This document shows, in pieces, positions 38,201 to 51,627 of a DNA stretch of 64,000 nt (its first letter is position 1; each line of letters opens with the position of its first letter). The notes beneath the pieces were generated by a model. It saw only the letters and a program-made list of their open reading frames with translations, did not search any database and was not told the DNA's origin. The position numbers and the translations under genes were made by a program. The DNA comes from Parus major (taxonomy: Eukaryota > Chordata > Aves > Passeriformes > Paridae), in assembly GCF_001522545.3 (NCBI RefSeq), contig NC_031769.1, positions 18,521,875-18,585,874 on the forward strand, in the 5' to 3' direction.

Positions 38201-38940
38201 GGTGTGAAACTTGAATTATAGTAAGTGTTTGAATGTTCCAAGTGGAATCACTCTTGCCTAAGTGTAGATGTCTACTTAGAAATGTTTGTTCCAAGTGGTC
38301 AGTGGAGAGTAATGAATATTTCTTGGGTATGTTTTAGCTGATCTCGTTTAGATTTCTTAGGATCTTCTCTGGCAATGAATTTCAATCCAAATATTGTTTC
38401 GTGCTGAAAAGGAGTCTGACCTACAGGTTTGGAAGTGAATGAGTGCCAGACAATTGCACTGAATACATTTAAATTGGGGGTGGAAGTCCTGTTCTACCTC
38501 AAACATTTTACTTCCATTTTGAATTCCCATCCTGTTATATAATTCTGTGTTGTATAGCACACACTATGACTTTAATCAAGACAAGTTTTAGGCAAGGCTG
38601 AACAGGTAGCTAGAATACTAGGGTTGATTGTCCAGAGTGATGTACAGCCTTTTAAACAAATACTGCCATTGAAAAGTTATTTTCTCAAAGAGATTTATTC
38701 AGAAATATAGCTATGTTTGTAAAATTGGCATTTAAATATCTGGGAAGCAAAAAGTAAGGCTTTGGTTGTTTATACCCATGGGCCATTAACCTTAGAATCA
38801 ATAACACTGATTTCTCACGGGGTCTGCAAAGCAAACTCAGCCTGTAGACTGCAACATAAAAGCTGACTTCTGAAGAGTGGTAGATGTGAGCATTTTTATG
38901 TAGAACATTCCCTTAACTGTGGCATAGTTTGAGAAATTCA

Positions 38941-39060
38941 CATTAGCTTCATTAAGCTTGGCAGACACTGCTGACTGCAACAACTTAATGAGCTAATGAG
39001 TTTTTAATTGTGGTCTACTGTCAAAGCATGTGTGATGAAGTCCACAAAAATTAATGGCCA
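38941..39060. promoter_or_regulatory. Homeodomain-motif-rich block, candidate enhancer
   Basis: Within 120 bases there are at least six ATTA/TAAT cores (CATTAGC, CATTAAG, TTAATGAG, CTAATGAG, TTAATTG, ATTAATGG), including the near-repeat TTAATGAGCTAATGAG. Such clusters are typical of developmental enhancers in gene deserts, but AT-rich DNA yields some by chance. Conservation cannot be judged from this window alone. Confidence 0.2.
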
Positions 39061-41129
39061 CATACAATCTCTGAATCAGTGCAATAGAGAATATCTGTAA
39101 TAAATGGAATATTGAAGATTAACGTCAAAGCTATGGTAAGGGAGAATTTGTTGATACCTGACTAAATTTTAGATGGGTCTGAAATAAAATTTTTTATGCA
39201 TTCCATCTCTCATAAACAACAGATTGTTTTAATCTCTCTGCCACATTTAAAAATGAAATGTTCTGGAAAAAAGTTATGTAGATGCCTCTCTGTTATCAGA
39301 TTTTGATAACTCTGAATCCTATGGAAGCTATTCTTACGTTGTTGAAACATGTCTAGTATGTAAAAGCATTGAGCTGTCTCTTGCCAAGAAGAAATACATT
39401 ATTCTTGGAGAAGTAATCCTCAAAGTTTTGCTTTCTCAGGAAAATGAGAAAATTTCTGTCCAACTAATTAGAAGAGCTGTTTCATTTTTTATACTTTCCT
39501 GCTTGTAGTATATAGAGTTTTCTCAGCAGAAAAAGAGGAATGTGCTAGGTAAGTGTGAAAAATGAAGCTCATATGGAATAAAAAAGAGAAAGGCAAAAAG
39601 CAAAATGTTAAACAATCCATCTAGAAAACGGAAAGACAGAAAAATTATTTCATCAAATATGAGAAAACAAGTAACAAATGTGAGCAAACTGGAAAAAAAA
39701 AATTTAAGTGAAAAATTAAGTGACATAAAAATTTATTGACAAAGGTTAAAAAAGTCTGAAATGACATGAGAAACAAGTTCCTAAGTGGCTGAGCCACAGA
39801 TTTAAACACTAACCAATCAACAGACTTCTTGTTCATATTCTTGAATGTGAAACTGATGTCCAATTTCATGCTAAATTATTCCAATTTGTTTCATTAATTG
39901 AGATGTTGCTCTGGTAATGCTTCTGTCATTGAACTTGAATATACAGATTTCCCTAGAATGGTAATTTACTTGATTAAATTGCAGATAATGCCAGGAAAAA
40001 AGGCTATTTAGTAACAATTTATGAAATGGTAGCTTGAGGTGACAAGAATAAATCTGATTGTGTATATTTTTCTTAAACATATCTTTATTCTGTCACTAAT
40101 GAATTCTGATTTTGAAGCAGAAGTACTGTTTTTTTATTGGGAATAAATAATGAATGCTTTTTTTAGGAGAACCCAAATTACCTGCTTGATTTTAATTCAT
40201 TGGTAAGATTTAATTGTTAGAAGAGTTTGGATTAATGTAAAAAAGTTCAGAAAATACAACATATGGATAATAAAGAAATTGACTTATTGCAGCACTGTTA
40301 TGCTGTCCAAATATAGCCAAGTCTTGCTGACCTTTTTTTTTTTTCTTCAGTACCTGTATAGAAAATGCCATAGAATAATGGTGTGATTTTTGTTGTAAGA
40401 ATCCCCTTATGGACTTGAAGTTCAATTATGTTTCAAAGTAGGGCTAACTTTAAATCCAGATCAGGATGCTTCGGGCCAGTCCAGTGGTGGTTTGAAAATC
40501 TCCAAGAATTGCAGTTCCACAGCCTGTCAGATCATTCTGTTCCAGTGGCTGAGCCATTCCATTCCCATGTAAATGAATATTTTCCAGTGTGTAATCAGAA
40601 TTTCCCTTATTACAACTTCCAACCATTGCTTTGTGTCCATTAGCTGTGCACCACAGTGGAATTCTATGTGTCTTCTGTGTAACACTCTTTCATATTGTAA
40701 ATGACTGCAACTAGATTTCTCTTTCACCCTTCTCTTCTCCAGGCTTAACAAAACCTGATTTTATAAAATGTTCCAGAAATTTTGATCTATAGAAAATGAT
40801 ATGGAATTCAGTTTTATATGAGGTACCCTCAGGAAAATCTCTGCAGTGATTGTCTGAGTTCATGGGATTGTAGACATGCAGTAGACATCCTCTTTTGACC
40901 CCAGCCCTGTGCATCTGCATTTGCCCCATGACACAGGTTGTGCCCAGTTGCTTCATTCCAGGAATTCATTCGAGGTCATTCTCCAAGGGCTCTTGTGAAG
41001 GAGGGTTTCTGATGCGTGTGTGAGAGAGATGCAGTGTCTTTAATTGGAGAGGCTGCTAAAGGACCCCTGTTTAAACACACATAACATTCACTTATATGTT
41101 ATTAACTGTGAAGAACTGCATATCATTGC

Positions 41130-41230
41130 ATCACAGACCATAATCTAGGTTGGAAAGAACCTCTGGAGCCCTCTGGTTCAGTGCATGGCATAACACAGGC
41201 CACACCATCCTGTTAAAACTAGGCTTGATG
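41130..41230 (-). mobile_element. CR1 3'-end fragment (minus strand)
   Basis: TCACAGACCATAATCTAGG followed by TTGGAAAGAACCTCTGGAG is the reverse complement of the CR1 3' terminus. The match then decays through a CAGGCC...CATCCTGTT stretch. Short, 5'-truncated and old; the inner boundary is uncertain. Confidence 0.65.
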
Positions 41231-44200
41231 GAGGTGGGGTGTCTTTGCCCAAGAGCTTTGGGACTAGAGCACTGAGGAGAGTCCATGTCTGTCCCCTCTT
41301 GCATCCAGGGTGGCTTTGACCCACAAGTCTCCCTGCAGACAGGTCTGCACTGATGGGAGTAGTACTACTACTGCTATGGGCAACAGAGACATAGGGTTAC
41401 CCTCTTGTGTGGAAACTATGCTGCTGGCAAAAAAGGAAACAAGCTAAATATTTTGTGTAAGAGGATTAAACAGCTCCAGGAAATGCTGCCAGGGCTTGGA
41501 AAGTCAGTGTTTACTCTTTAATGCCCTAAATGGGCAACTGTGTGGCTTTGACCTCCTGTTTTCCTGAGCAGTTCTCCTACTTAATTTGGGAGCAAATGCA
41601 GACCAGGAACCTTTTCCAGCTGTCAGTTTGCATGCAGGCATGTCATTTTGGAAGTTATAAAGGTTTAGAGATAGATATAAACACATCTATGTCACATGAC
41701 CTCAGGGCTGGGCAATGGCCATGAACACACCTAGTTTGTTTACATACTGTGTTAGGGAAAGATGGAGTGCATGGGAAGAAGCATGATTCACTCCTGGGGC
41801 TCACTGTTAGGATTGTCCTGGACCTTGTCACTCTCTCTCCTGAGTGGTTCCCATATTTTACATTAAATAGTTGGCTGTAAAGAACAAAAACTGCTAAAAC
41901 TGAAGCAGTAGAAGTTATGATCACTCACACAGACAGGTGTGCTAGTCCTGGTTAAATGCCATAAACTCTGGGTTACAAAGTCAAACATTGCCATTGCTTC
42001 TTCTGTCTCCAATTCTGTAAAGGTTCATTTCATCCACAATAGGATCTGCCTTCCCATTCATAAGTGCTTAGAATTGACAGTTTGAGTGTTTTCCTGGTAA
42101 GCAGTAATTGCCTTATCTCTATAGGCAGAGAAGCTTATTGAACCCTTGCCTCCCCACTGTCAAGATGAACACAGGAGCAAGTAGGATTTTCTATGAAAGC
42201 AACAAATGGCATATCCTTCACTGTGGCATTTTAAAGGAAAGCAGAGGACACTTTACTTGGTGGAGGAGGTGTGCTGGAAATACCAGCCAGGTCACTTTTA
42301 TCAAATGGACTTAAATAGGGAGATGTCATCTGAACCAAACTGGGTGTAGATAATGAAGTTTTCTGCTGCTCAGCCCTACAGGCTTGCTGGTCTGCACAAA
42401 GTTGCAGGTTCAGGGGGATGGCTGGGTGTCTGTGAGTTGAATGTGGAGTTGTTGTCTGGGCATAGACACTTATCCAGGCATGTCTCTGCTTCTCTCTTCT
42501 TAAGTATTTCCCCAACCCACTCATGCCAAAGAAAGGGCCCATGTGTACCTTCTGTGTTCAGGATGGTATGTGTGTCTGGCACGGTGTCTGGCTTGTGCAT
42601 GACTCAGCCTGCAGTGTCTAATCTTGTGGCTGGAAGACTGTATGGCAATTCTGTAAGCCATGAAGCTAGCCAGGTTTTGGAACTTAAGGTTCTTAAAAGG
42701 TAAGGTGGCTCTATCTACATCTGTATCTAATAACCAACAAAATCTATTTGATTTTAAAGCATTTGTTTAGACCCTTGCAAATGGAAATGGTTGCCTAACT
42801 CTTTTTAGGATTTTACCTTTCAAAATCTTGGCTGGAGTCCCAAATACATGAAAAAGAACAAACCAAGCCTTCTAAACATGGCAATCAGCCATTACCAGTT
42901 GCTGAGAACCCAGGTGGCAAAAGCAATGCCAAGTCCTGAGCTGTGAAACAGGTCAGCTCAGTAGCATCCATCACCTGCAGCCGCTTGTTGACTTGTTGAA
43001 TCTACTGTGATAAACGCATTGGTCTTGACATTAAATACTTGTGCAGACAGCCAGAGAGAGGATGTTCAAGATGCTTTGGGATCAGAAAGCAGAGATGAGG
43101 GATGGAAGATTATATTCTTTGCCCTCATGGCAAGCTTCAGTGAAATGTAAGGAAAGGACAAGGTAACGGGTGGGTAACAGATGATAGTGAATCTGTTTGG
43201 TATTACTGAGCTGAACAGGCTAAGAAAATTAATATTTTCATTTGAAAGAGAGATGTGGCTTCAAGAGTGTTGAAAAGTATCACTCTTTGGCATGCAGGCC
43301 AAGTTGTGCTGTTGAAACAGAAGTTTTTGTAAATCAGATCTTCCACTCTGCCTCTAGGAATATGTGAAGTGTGATGGTATCTGTTTGATTTAAACTACCA
43401 TCCAATCAACTAAGATGAAATGATATTGATGCAAATTTAGTTTTCTTTTTTTACCAGAAGAACATTTTTTTCTGAATTTTGTATTTCTTGAAGTCATACT
43501 GCTCTGAAGTTAGGTTTTCTTTTTGAATGAATAAATTTGTTTAAGTAAATTCTGTCGTTAAAGGGTGATAACCACGAAAATGATACTTCTGGGCAAAAAA
43601 CTCTCTCATTTGTTATAAAATAATTAAAGTGTAGCATCAAATCTTCATATATAAATACATTTATTTTAACACTTTCTGTCTACTTTAAAAGAACTGGAAA
43701 CCATAGTAATTTTCCAATTTTAATTTTTAATGTTATTAAAGTCAAGTAAAACCAGCTTATACTGCACTATTTCTGCATTTCAGGATGGTGAAAATCTTCG
43801 AAAATGTTTGTTGTGTGATTCCCAAAGATCATGTCACAAAGAGAAAGAAATCTTAGAAGATTTGGTAAAGAGGTTTTAAACATAGATATTATAGACAGGA
43901 TTCACTCTCATCCACAGAAAATTGCATACGTGAGTAGAGTTAACACACATTTATCTCTGAACACTCTCTTGTGTGGCTGAAACTTCTGATAACATTTCTA
44001 ACAGGAAGATTTTTGGCATTGATATTCTAAAACTGTTCCATAATACTTTCTCACTAGACACCTGTATACACCTCCTTTTGGTCTCTTTATTGCACACCTA
44101 ATAGCTTTATTTTTCAGATCTTCTATTTCTTTGTCCAAAAGCCACAGCTGTAGCGTGTTAAAAACATCTTGGAAGGACATGGCTTCTAAACACTACTTAG

Positions 44201-47200
44201 TCTGTCTAGTCTTTTCTCATAGTATTGAATTTAATTGCTTTGGGTTTATATTAAGTAATTAAGCAAGATTTTAAAATATTTAAATTTTTGTGCATTTTAT
44301 GGATGCACTATGATTTCAAAAAACTATTATAGATACAGCATTTACTGTAGATACTAGATTTTAGATGTTGTGTAGCTGTATTATTAGTACAAATAACATA
44401 ATTTTTACTATATATTTTCTGGAGGTGTTCATGATATGTGGTTAGTTTGCAAACAGAATAAGAAATGCAGTAGTTTCAGCTGCAGCTCTTTAAAATTTCT
44501 TGGTCTCAGGATGTTGCTAGCAAGCTGCAATTCTATCTGGTGGAAATAAAAAAGCATGTTTGATATTTGGTATGAGAGAGAATCCAAAGCTAACAGGTAA
44601 TTTATTGGCTTCTGTTCACTTAGGTTCATACTCTGACATTTCTGAATTGCCTGGGATTTAAACAAATCTCCACATGCAAACTAAAATTCCATTGGATCCA
44701 TAAAGTTGTTTTTAAAATGTGTTTCCAAGTCCTTGAAGCTTTTGATGTGCATTCATGTGAAATTTGAGCCAACTTTGACATGTGGCTTCCAAACCCTTGG
44801 GTGAACATGAGCTTACATTCTGGAACCTGATAGCAGAGCTCCAGCACTGGGAACACTTGCCTGGGACTATTTCACAACAGGTAAAGTTAAGCATGGCTTG
44901 AGGCCAAGGTGCACCGCAGTTGATTTCATCAACAAATTCTTCTGAGCTTAATTTTTTAAAAAAATTACTGTTTAGGGGAGAGCACTAAAACTAAGACATG
45001 GGTTGTCTCAAAAATAAACTTATCAATTATCTGAAAAAGGAGTTGAAGAGTCAGTATTTGATCTACTCCACTTTGGGACTTTGTTCATGTGCACTGATTG
45101 CTACCAGTAGACAAGACAAAAATTACATCACATGTAAATGATGAAAAAATGATGAAAAAAATGAAAAGGAGATTTAAAGAAAGTGTGAAGGAAAGCAGTT
45201 TCTTAACTGTACTGCAGCTATTCACTCTACCTTCAAGCCCTGTTAATTCACCCTAAATCAAGCACTAAACATATGGTATGCACAGATGGTTCATGCAGCT
45301 GCTCAGGCCTAGAATCCAGGTGGGTGTTTCTGTGCAGTTTTTTCATATTTTCTTTCAAATTGTTTTCCAGTTTTTAATGAGGAAGTTTATGAGAATGCAG
45401 CAATAAAAAATATCTCAGGTAAAGAATGTTGGAATAGACAGTATTCTCATTTGTGCTACCTTACCTTATACCCGAAATGGGGACCCTCAGGGCACTTTTC
45501 TCTGGTTATTTCAGCATTTGTTTAATATATATCCTGTACATGTGTGCTGAGATTCCTGTACCAGCTCACCAGCACACAAGAAACAGCACTAGATTTATTT
45601 CCCCAGAGAAGATAACAGCAAGGAAGGACTCCCAATAGAGCAGGTGGCCAGTGGGGGTTATTGGAATCAGATAAAAGTTTTTTTGAGTTTATAAGTGCTA
45701 AGTGTTCATACCGAGACTATGTGATGCTTTGGGGTAGTGTTTTTTCCATTTGTAGAGCAACAGACTGAATCAAATATGTGCCACAAAACACAGGATCACA
45801 CTGGATTGTCTTCTTGTCAATTCTGTTATTTTCTCAGCCAGTAAATTACTCAATATAAATTGTGGATGTTAGAAGAATTTAGTACTGATACTTCCAATAT
45901 CAACACCCTAACTTGTTTATTGCCTTCTCTGCAGGGCTCTCTTTCACATTTAGAAATCAGAAGGAGATCTGCAACTGTTGTCTCTCTAGGTCCTTGTCTC
46001 TTTCTCTTTGCACTGGTATTGTCTCTTTTTTTACCCTTCCTTGGGTTATGTGAAAGAGTCACTAGGGCAGTGGTGTCTGAAGGATCAGTCTCACACAGCT
46101 GGAACCAAGGTTCTCTGCTTACAGTGGATTGCAGCAGACCTCTCTGGAGGGACCCAGCATCCCAGTTCACTGAGACACTGTGGTTCTAGACAGGTGGCTG
46201 GCTAAAGGCTTCAGAAACACAATTAGATTAAATATAATTTCTTTTATTTTCATTATTGAAATAAAACTGCAGGTTTTACAGACTGTGAGATCATGTTTTG
46301 TTCTTAAAACTAAAGAATTGAAGTCCAAAAATTGACGTCCTCAGCATCTCACCAATCAGCTGCCTAATTCTAGAGCTGTCTGAATAACATACAGAAAGTC
46401 ACTGGTAAAAATGTGTAATACAGCTGGTTAAACTACCATTTTCACCCTGCTCTCTGGACTTGAGAATCTTGATCAAAGGAAGGTTCTTTCCAGAAGTTCA
46501 AAAAATGATGATCATTGCAGAGTTGATCTAATAATTTGGTGAAATTAAAGGGATCATTCTGCTCTCCTTCCCTCACCTGCTCTGTGTGCACCCTCCAAAC
46601 TGTGCCATGACCGCTTCTGGCATTTGTTAAATCATAGATTCACTTACCAGGATTTGGCAGATAACTAATCTAGTTTTATTTTATTAAATGGATACTTTCC
46701 TGGTTTCAGATGATCACTGGGGAACAGTAGAATTGTCAGAACTGGAAGAAGGCAGAGGAGCAGAGGAATGGGAGGAGGTTTAGGACCATCATTCACAGGA
46801 GCAGTTGCCAAGTAAATGTGAAATTAGTTCAGCTGCCTCACTAAAGGTCATTTTACAGAGGTGATGCCTCATAGATGAATGGCATGAGGCCCTGAGCCTT
46901 AGTAAAGTGTTTCTCTGTTAGCTAACTTGGATTCCTTCACACTTTGTTTTTAAAGATTTAATTGAGGTGCTTTTCTTCCTCTACTCATTGATTGTATATA
47001 GGGCTGTAAATTTTAATATTTAAGTTACTGCTAGACCATATGTTGCTCAACTTTGCAGCTCTCAACTCCACGCCAGATCTACGCCTACCTTTTCTGTGAG
47101 GGTTGACATTGAAATTATCTTTGGTCTTTTCTGAGGCAAAATTCATGTAGATTAAAATTCAATTCATTCTTTTCCTGTAGAAAAAGGACAGACAAAACAG

Positions 47201-49550
47201 AGAGGAGATTGCTTGGTATAAATAAATTTAAAAAAATAGCTAAAAGCAATGACGTTATCCACCAGCTGATGATCTTGTCTGTTTTATTTCATTTTTGGCT
47301 CAAACTATAATGATTGGGATTTTTATTTACCTGTGTTTAAACAGGCTTATCTCCACTACATTTTCAAACAGTTTTTGTATTGAGAACTATGGGAGGACCT
47401 CTAGATCTGGACTTTTTAAAATTTAATATACGTCCTTTTAGATGAAATTGCTTCAAGATATGGCTCCTTTCTGCTCTTCAGTAAAATTTCATTAAGTGGC
47501 TCAATCAAAAATATTGGATGGATTTATCTCAGAGTAAATGTTTTTATTATCCCCTTCAAAATAAAACACTTCTCTCAGAAAAAGATGGAAAGATTGCTTT
47601 CTACTGATAAGACTACAGTGCAATAATAATTGAGGTGACTCCTAGATGCTTTGTCAGGGATGGCATTTTCCTCCTTGGAAGGTTTCATGTAAATACATTG
47701 TCATTGCTGTGACAGAAACCCGCCCCAGTCTAACCTAGTTCACCAGGAACCAGGGGAATACACATTTTAGGAAATCTAAACCTGGATTTGTTGGCTGTGA
47801 AAGAAGTAAAAGATACAGGGGGGCACTTTATGTGAAATGTTTTGCTGCAGAATAATAAAATCTAGATTCTGTTGAGCATGTAAGACTGAAGATCATAAGT
47901 GGTCTTGTTAAATTATAAAATAGAAGATATACTGTTTATTTTTACAGTACTATAGTAATGTGCCTTGGTGCAATATTGATCACAAAATTTTATCTCAAGT
48001 AAATATAGTCCTTATTGGTTTACTTCTATTTAAACCACTTTTTTTTTTAATCGCTTTTTTTAAGTTGAATTGACAATTTTTCATGAATTTGTAAGTGAAA
48101 ATGTGGGTCAGGCTAGGTATCTGCTGTTTGTAGGAGAAATTAGAGGCATATATATATTAAGAATTTATGTATCCATGGTGAGATGAAAGGATACTAAAGC
48201 TATTTAGAAACTTATAACCCATGAATTATTTTTTATTCTTTCTTGCTCAATTTATAATTAACATTTTAGGATTATTAAAGAAGTAACTTTCAGTACAAGA
48301 GTCATACACACTTTTATGTACATTGCATCTGAGATACATTCAGATTTTTTTCATCTTTGTACAGATTTGAGAAGAAAATCCCATAAATGTTACTTCAAAG
48401 GATCACAAATATGTCCATGTGATAGTGCTTTAAGTGTATGTTGATGAAGCACCTTTGCATACTGAATTTCAGGTCAAAATATCCAAAACATATCAATACT
48501 GAACATGAAATAAAAGCTTTCATCTCAAAAGTAAGTTCAATTATTTTTGAACTTTTGCAAGAACTTGGCTGACTTTTCCTCATTTTATTTGCCTTTCTAT
48601 ATATCTGCTTTTGGACTATTTCCAAGCAACTAGAAGTATAAAATACAATACCTTCTCTCCTGAGATTTTTAGTCCAAGTTTTCTCACTTCAGAGTATCAC
48701 AGGGCTCAGACTTGATTTTTAAGATGAATAATAGTTTAGATGGGAAAAAATGTTCTTGTGTGCCTATACAAACCAAATTTTAACCTAGCTTAGGACACTA
48801 AATGCGTTTATTCATCCAGAGTATGGGCAGAATATAAAGTGGTGATTGTACAAAAGCTTCAGGAATCAGTGATTCTAGGCACACCAGTGGATTTAGAGTA
48901 GGTTTTTAATCTCTCAGCTCTGATTTAACAGTAAAGCACGAAGAAACGATTATATGTTAATTTTTATTTTTCTGTATGCTATTTTGTTACATTTTACATA
49001 TTAATGGTGGTTTTCAAAGCACTATGCGGAGCTGCAGATTTTTTGGATTTACTCCTCAGAAATCAGTTACTGAGTGAGGTGGCAGTGAATGGCTCAGCAC
49101 TTCATTTTTTTTATGGATGGATGGAGCCTGATGGCACTTTGCAAATAGGAGTACATGGCAAGAGGGTGCAGAGGGACAGTCGGGATTGGTGACAAAGCTC
49201 AAATGCTGCCATACACTCGTATAAAAGCAGCGCTTCCAAGTGCTGCTGTTGGGTACAAAGCAATTTCTAATCCCACCTGTAGTTCATCCACAGCCTTGTG
49301 GCAGAATAACAATGTGACCTTCTACTAAAATTTCTAATCACCTTTGGGACACCAAAATGTAAACAAAGAAATGATCTTAAAATTATGATTGAAGCTCGCA
49401 GCATTTTAATGACTTGGCAGCTATCGCTGTATTGCTTTAAAAACAAACAGGAACCAATACCAATTTGTCTCTTGGGCAGGGAAGTAATGACTCAGATTAA
49501 GTCTTTTGCTTTTAATACAAATCTCAAGACTGCATAATAAGGTATACTTA
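41231..49550. other. Intergenic, no gene seen
   Basis: No supportable gene. AT-rich stretches, notably about 43600-43760 and 44220-44420, and a short (TA)n at about 48150. Open frames of 100-116 codons at 42353-42703 and 45860-46189 lack any domain I recognise and overlap open frames on the other strand. Confidence 0.6.
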
Positions 49551-49740
49551 GAATCATAGAGTTTAAGTTGGAAAAGGCCTCTTAGGTCATATAGTCCAAC
49601 CCATAAACCAGGACTGCCAAGTCTATCACTAAACCATGTCCCTAGGTGTAGGGGTGGCAACTCAACCACTTCCCTGGAAGCCTGTTTCAATGCCTGACAG
49701 CCCTTTCCATGAGGAAATTTTTCCTAATATCCAATCTAAC
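49551..49740 (-). mobile_element. CR1 3'-end copy (minus strand)
   Basis: Starts GAATCATAGAGTTTAAGTTG and continues through GTCCAACCCATAAACC, ACCACTTCCCTGG, CCTGTTTCAATGCC and ATTTTTCCTAATATCCAATC, all in the order expected for a reverse-oriented CR1 3' end. The copy is 5'-truncated, the usual result of CR1 target-primed insertion. The match fades after about 49735. Confidence 0.9.
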
Positions 49741-51263
49741 TCAAGCTGCAGTGCAGCTGCAGTGGAACTATTTTTTGAGTCACTTTTCTGTAGAGTTAGT
49801 GGGCAGGCAGGGTATCTTCCATGCAGAAAACCATTATTTTTTTTTTACCTCACTAGCTATTTCAGACCCTCTGATGTCTGAAAAAGTATTGGAAAATGAG
49901 TAGAGATATATTAAACAGGAAACACACTGGAGTGAAGAATAATATTGCTGAATTTTCTATTTTTGCCATGATAGAGACATGAATTGAAGGGTTCTATAAG
50001 ATTTGAGGTTGCCTCCTATAAAATACACATAAGCAAATAAAATTACTTTTAGTTTGTCATGCACGTCTGTTGATTTTCCCAGTGGAGTTAATTTTGGATC
50101 CTGTGACTGGAGGAAGAGACAAAGAGTTCCAGCTGAATGCAGAAGGAAGATGCCTGGCATCAAATTCATATTCCTCATCCTGGCTTTGTATCAGACACGC
50201 CTTGCTCCAAGGAAGGAACTGGAGCATCAAAGGTTTCTAAGAGCGTAGGAAATGGTACTGGAGAAAGAGGGAAGTGAAAACCCAGAAAAGATGGGTGTGC
50301 ATGTGTACTAAAAATGAAGAAAATAATTCTCTGGAAATATATCCTTTGGCAAATTTTTATGACATTGAATATGAATTAGCCAGCAGTACTTTCCAGAAAT
50401 GTAATAGAGACGTTCAGGAATTACACAAAATACTCACTGAAAGTTGCTCTCTTGTATCATCTTTCAAGCCTTTTATAAAATTCCTTAGTGACAACATCAG
50501 ACCAAGACCTATCAAGATAATGGGATTCAGGTGTGTTTATTTCTCATTGTATGTAAAGAAATAGCTGGCATGATGTCTGGCCACTTTGATTCTTTAGCTC
50601 AGCAATCCAGCACAAACTCGATTCCTTGAAGACAGCTCTTAGCAGGAATTCAGAGCAGGTCTTAGACCTGTGCTGCAGATTCTTAGTGAGACTTTTTGAC
50701 CATTTTACTGTCTCTACCAGTTGCCTGCTTTTTGAACAAATAAATGACAGTAAAATTATATAGAAAAGTGTGGTCTACAAAGATGCATGTTTATATGCCC
50801 GTGTAATCATAACAATACATGCAGTATACATAGAGTTGATATCCTTTCCCCCAATATTCTAGAGAATGTCTCTGTAAAAGGACAGCTATTTCAAATTTGT
50901 GCTCATGGTGGGATTCAGAAAGCAGCAAAACCAATGGAGGATGTACTGCATGCGGTATTTGGGCTCTGCTGCAAGGAAATATTAAGCATAACTTGAATAA
51001 TTAGTTATAATTAAACTCCTGTCCAGTCTGACGGTCAGATTTGGAAAAGAAGAATACACGGCAGGAAACTGCTGCTCTTGGGAGGGGAAAACTGCAATAG
51101 AGCAGCAGACAGCCTTCATTTTTCAGAATGCTTTAGAAAGCCATGTTAAAACAGTGTTCTGAATAAGAGACTTTTGAAAAATTGCTTTTCAAGTTATGTC
51201 ATAAATATTTTTAATGCATTAAATAAGAGAGAAGTCTGTGACCTACTTCCTGAAGTGGCTTAG

Positions 51264-51296
51264 ATGTAACTTACACTTAGGAAGTGCAAGTTACAT
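51264..51296. repeat. Short hairpin, 14-bp stem
   Basis: ATGTAACTTACACT pairs with AGTGCAAGTTACAT across the 5-base loop TAGGA, with one A-C mismatch. The stem is too short for a typical pre-miRNA. Confidence 0.7.
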
Positions 51297-51506
51297 GCAG
51301 AATTGTAGGACATCAAAAAGTGTATTTTTGATTTGCATCATTAAGTGTGTAAAATTTCTAGGAAGACACTTTCATCGTTAGGGAGGTAGGAGTGTAGCCA
51401 CTGTCATATGAGCCTAGTTGAATTTGTGGGTGAGAGGTGTAGGGGTTGCTCATGTAAGTTTGGTGATATAAAGGAGAACAAAGTTTTAATATAGGCACGA
51501 GAACCT

Positions 51507-51549
51507 ACTTTCAATAGATGAATTGAAAGTTGAAAGTCAAATTGAAAGT
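51507..51549. repeat. TTGAAAGT direct/inverted repeat cluster
   Basis: The octamer TTGAAAGT occurs at 51523-51530, 51530-51537 and 51542-51549, with its reverse complement ACTTTCAA at 51507-51514. Confidence 0.7.
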
Positions 51550-51581
51550 CAAAAAACTGAACTGTGATGCCTTATTTTGGA

Positions 51582-51627
51582 AATATATGAGCTTAATCAT
51601 GATCAATTAATATATGAGCTGAATCAT
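51582..51627. repeat. 19-bp imperfect direct duplication
   Basis: AATATATGAGCTTAATCAT (51582-51600) recurs as AATATATGAGCTGAATCAT (51609-51627), one mismatch, period 27. Confidence 0.75.

Larger units (their letters stand above)
28646..41129. other. Intergenic, no gene seen
   Basis: No supportable gene or RNA. Noted items are an A16 run at 35237-35252 and a homeodomain-motif-rich block at 38941-39060. Longer open frames (for example 34211-34591 on the minus strand, 32735-33067 on plus) have no domain signature and overlap other frames. Confidence 0.6.

Noticed and set aside
50274..50564. 96-codon open frame with protein-like composition
   Set aside because: No family recognised; without conservation or transcript evidence it cannot be separated from chance.
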